DNA of 64,000 nt from JAIUNP01 sp020161975. GTDB taxonomy: Bacteria > Pseudomonadota > Alphaproteobacteria > Rhizobiales > Beijerinckiaceae. Under the pieces are notes generated by a model. The model was not told the origin of the DNA, did no database searches, and worked only from the letters and a program-made list of their open reading frames with translations. A program made the position numbers and the translations under genes. Position 1 is the first letter of the stretch, and each line of letters begins with the position of its first letter. Positions 63,440 to 64,000 of the stretch are shown here, in pieces. The stretch lies in the NCBI GenBank assembly GCA_036745275.1, contig DAIOGK010000009.1, forward strand, positions 1-64,000, in the 5' to 3' direction.

Positions 63440-64000
63440 GTGGCAGAGCGTGCAGGGGTGCCGAGGCTGTTCGGCGGTCGGTTGCCGGGCCTTGCGCTCT
63501 GCCTTGCCATTGCACTGGGGGCGGCGCTTGCCAGCCCGGTCCTGAAGTCGGCGACCGGCGGCTATACCCTGCCGCCGATCGTGCTGGCGCTGTTGGCGGG
63601 CATGGTGCTCAACATGTGCGCCGATGATCTGCGCTTTGCGCCGGGCATCGAATACGCAGTGAAGACGCTGCTGCGCTATGCCATCGCGCTGCTCGGGTTC
63701 AAGATCGCCTTCAGCGACATTCTGGCGCTCGGGCCGGGGGTTGCCTGGCTCGTGATCCTGGCAATGACGGTCACGGTCGTTGCCGGCGTCCGGTTTGCGC
63801 AGTTCCTCGACCGGCTGCCGGGCTTCGGGGCGCTGGCCGGGGCGGCCTGCGCGGTCTGCGGCGCCTCGGCGACCCTGGCCACGGCCACCGTGGTGCCGGA
63901 CTATCCGCAGAAGCGGGCGGATATCGCCTTCTCCGTGGTGATGGCCAATGGCGTTTCCACGCTGGTGATGTTCGCCTATCCCGCGCTGGCGGCGCTGATC
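63440..64000 (+). CDS. YeiH-family putative sulfate/sulfite exporter, partial (SuyZ-like)
   Basis: The frame starts at GTG 63440 behind GAGG and stays open to the window edge (187 residues shown). It is a polytopic membrane protein: GLALCLAIALGAALASPVLK, YTLPPIVLALLAGMVLNMCA, TLLRYAIALLGFKIAFSDIL and AGAACAVCGASATLATATVV, as in the YeiH/Cons_hypoth698 family. In Paracoccus a sulfate exporter gene (suyZ) is associated with suyAB, so it likely removes the sulfite or sulfate released by the lyase. Confidence 0.8.
   Translation, partial: MAERAGVPRLFGGRLPGLALCLAIALGAALASPVLKSATGGYTLPPIVLALLAGMVLNMCADDLRFAPGIEYAVKTLLRYAIALLGFKIAFSDILALGPGVAWLVILAMTVTVVAGVRFAQFLDRLPGFGALAGAACAVCGASATLATATVVPDYPQKRADIAFSVVMANGVSTLVMFAYPALAALI

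Overview
The window reads as part of a repABC-type secondary replicon (megaplasmid or chromid) of an alphaproteobacterium, most likely in the Hyphomicrobiales (Rhizobiales). The basis is a complete repABC locus with parS-like sites and an antisense RNA between repB and repC, high GC with strong third-position bias, many TAT-exported binding proteins, and the gene families present. The exact genus cannot be read from the sequence.

Layout. 1-1.1 kb: a 5'-truncated IS256-family transposase joined to what looks like an IS21-family end. 1.1-5.8 kb: an AT-richer island with a LuxR-type regulator, a train of very small secreted Cys-containing ORFs (one interrupted by an in-frame stop), an EF-type SAM methyltransferase, a membrane isoprenylcysteine-methyltransferase-like enzyme and a FeeM/autoinducer-synthase-like acyltransferase. 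It ends against a truncated radical SAM gene. 6.5-14.4 kb: a minus-strand operon of MalE/F/G-type sugar importer, sulfatase and DUF4432 protein, with LysR and ROK regulators. 14.6-21.7 kb: a plus-strand operon of SsuABC/TauABC-type importer, two Gfo/Idh/MocA oxidoreductases and a PHP-like hydrolase. 21.8-32.0 kb: a minus-strand set with LysR, DUF1445 (D-glutamate cyclase family), a branched-chain-amino-acid-type ABC importer and a fused 5-oxoprolinase. 32.2-32.8 kb: a RelB/YafQ-type toxin-antitoxin pair. 32.8-41.3 kb: CoA-transferase, thiolase and FCD-GntR regulator divergent from two Bug-type binding proteins and two sulfatases. 41.4-44.6 kb: a frameshifted serine hydrolase, a VIT-domain membrane protein and an arginase-family enzyme. 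44.7-48.4 kb: a two-component system and a Do-like protease. 48.6-52.5 kb: cyoABCD quinol oxidase. 52.6-55.2 kb: a TAT-exported sulfatase with its own formylglycine-generating enzyme. 55.2-59.3 kb: repABC. 59.4-64 kb: a dehydrogenase and a YWTD propeller, divergent from a suyAB-like split UxaA-family lyase and a YeiH/SuyZ-like exporter that runs off the window.

How it fits together. Organic sulfur recurs: four cysteine-type sulfatases, one maturase, a sulfonate-type importer and a sulfolactate-lyase-like pair next to a putative sulfite/sulfate exporter. Several catabolic operons have their own binding protein and regulator. Two import systems lack a cognate energising or membrane part: the sugar importer has no ATPase, and the Bug proteins have no TctA/TctB. 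The best candidates for something undescribed are the LuxR/methyltransferase/FeeM island (a possible methylated acyl-signal system), the DUF1445-oxoprolinase-transporter operon (a possible D-glutamate/5-oxoproline route), and a small membrane peptide ORF translationally overlapping repA.
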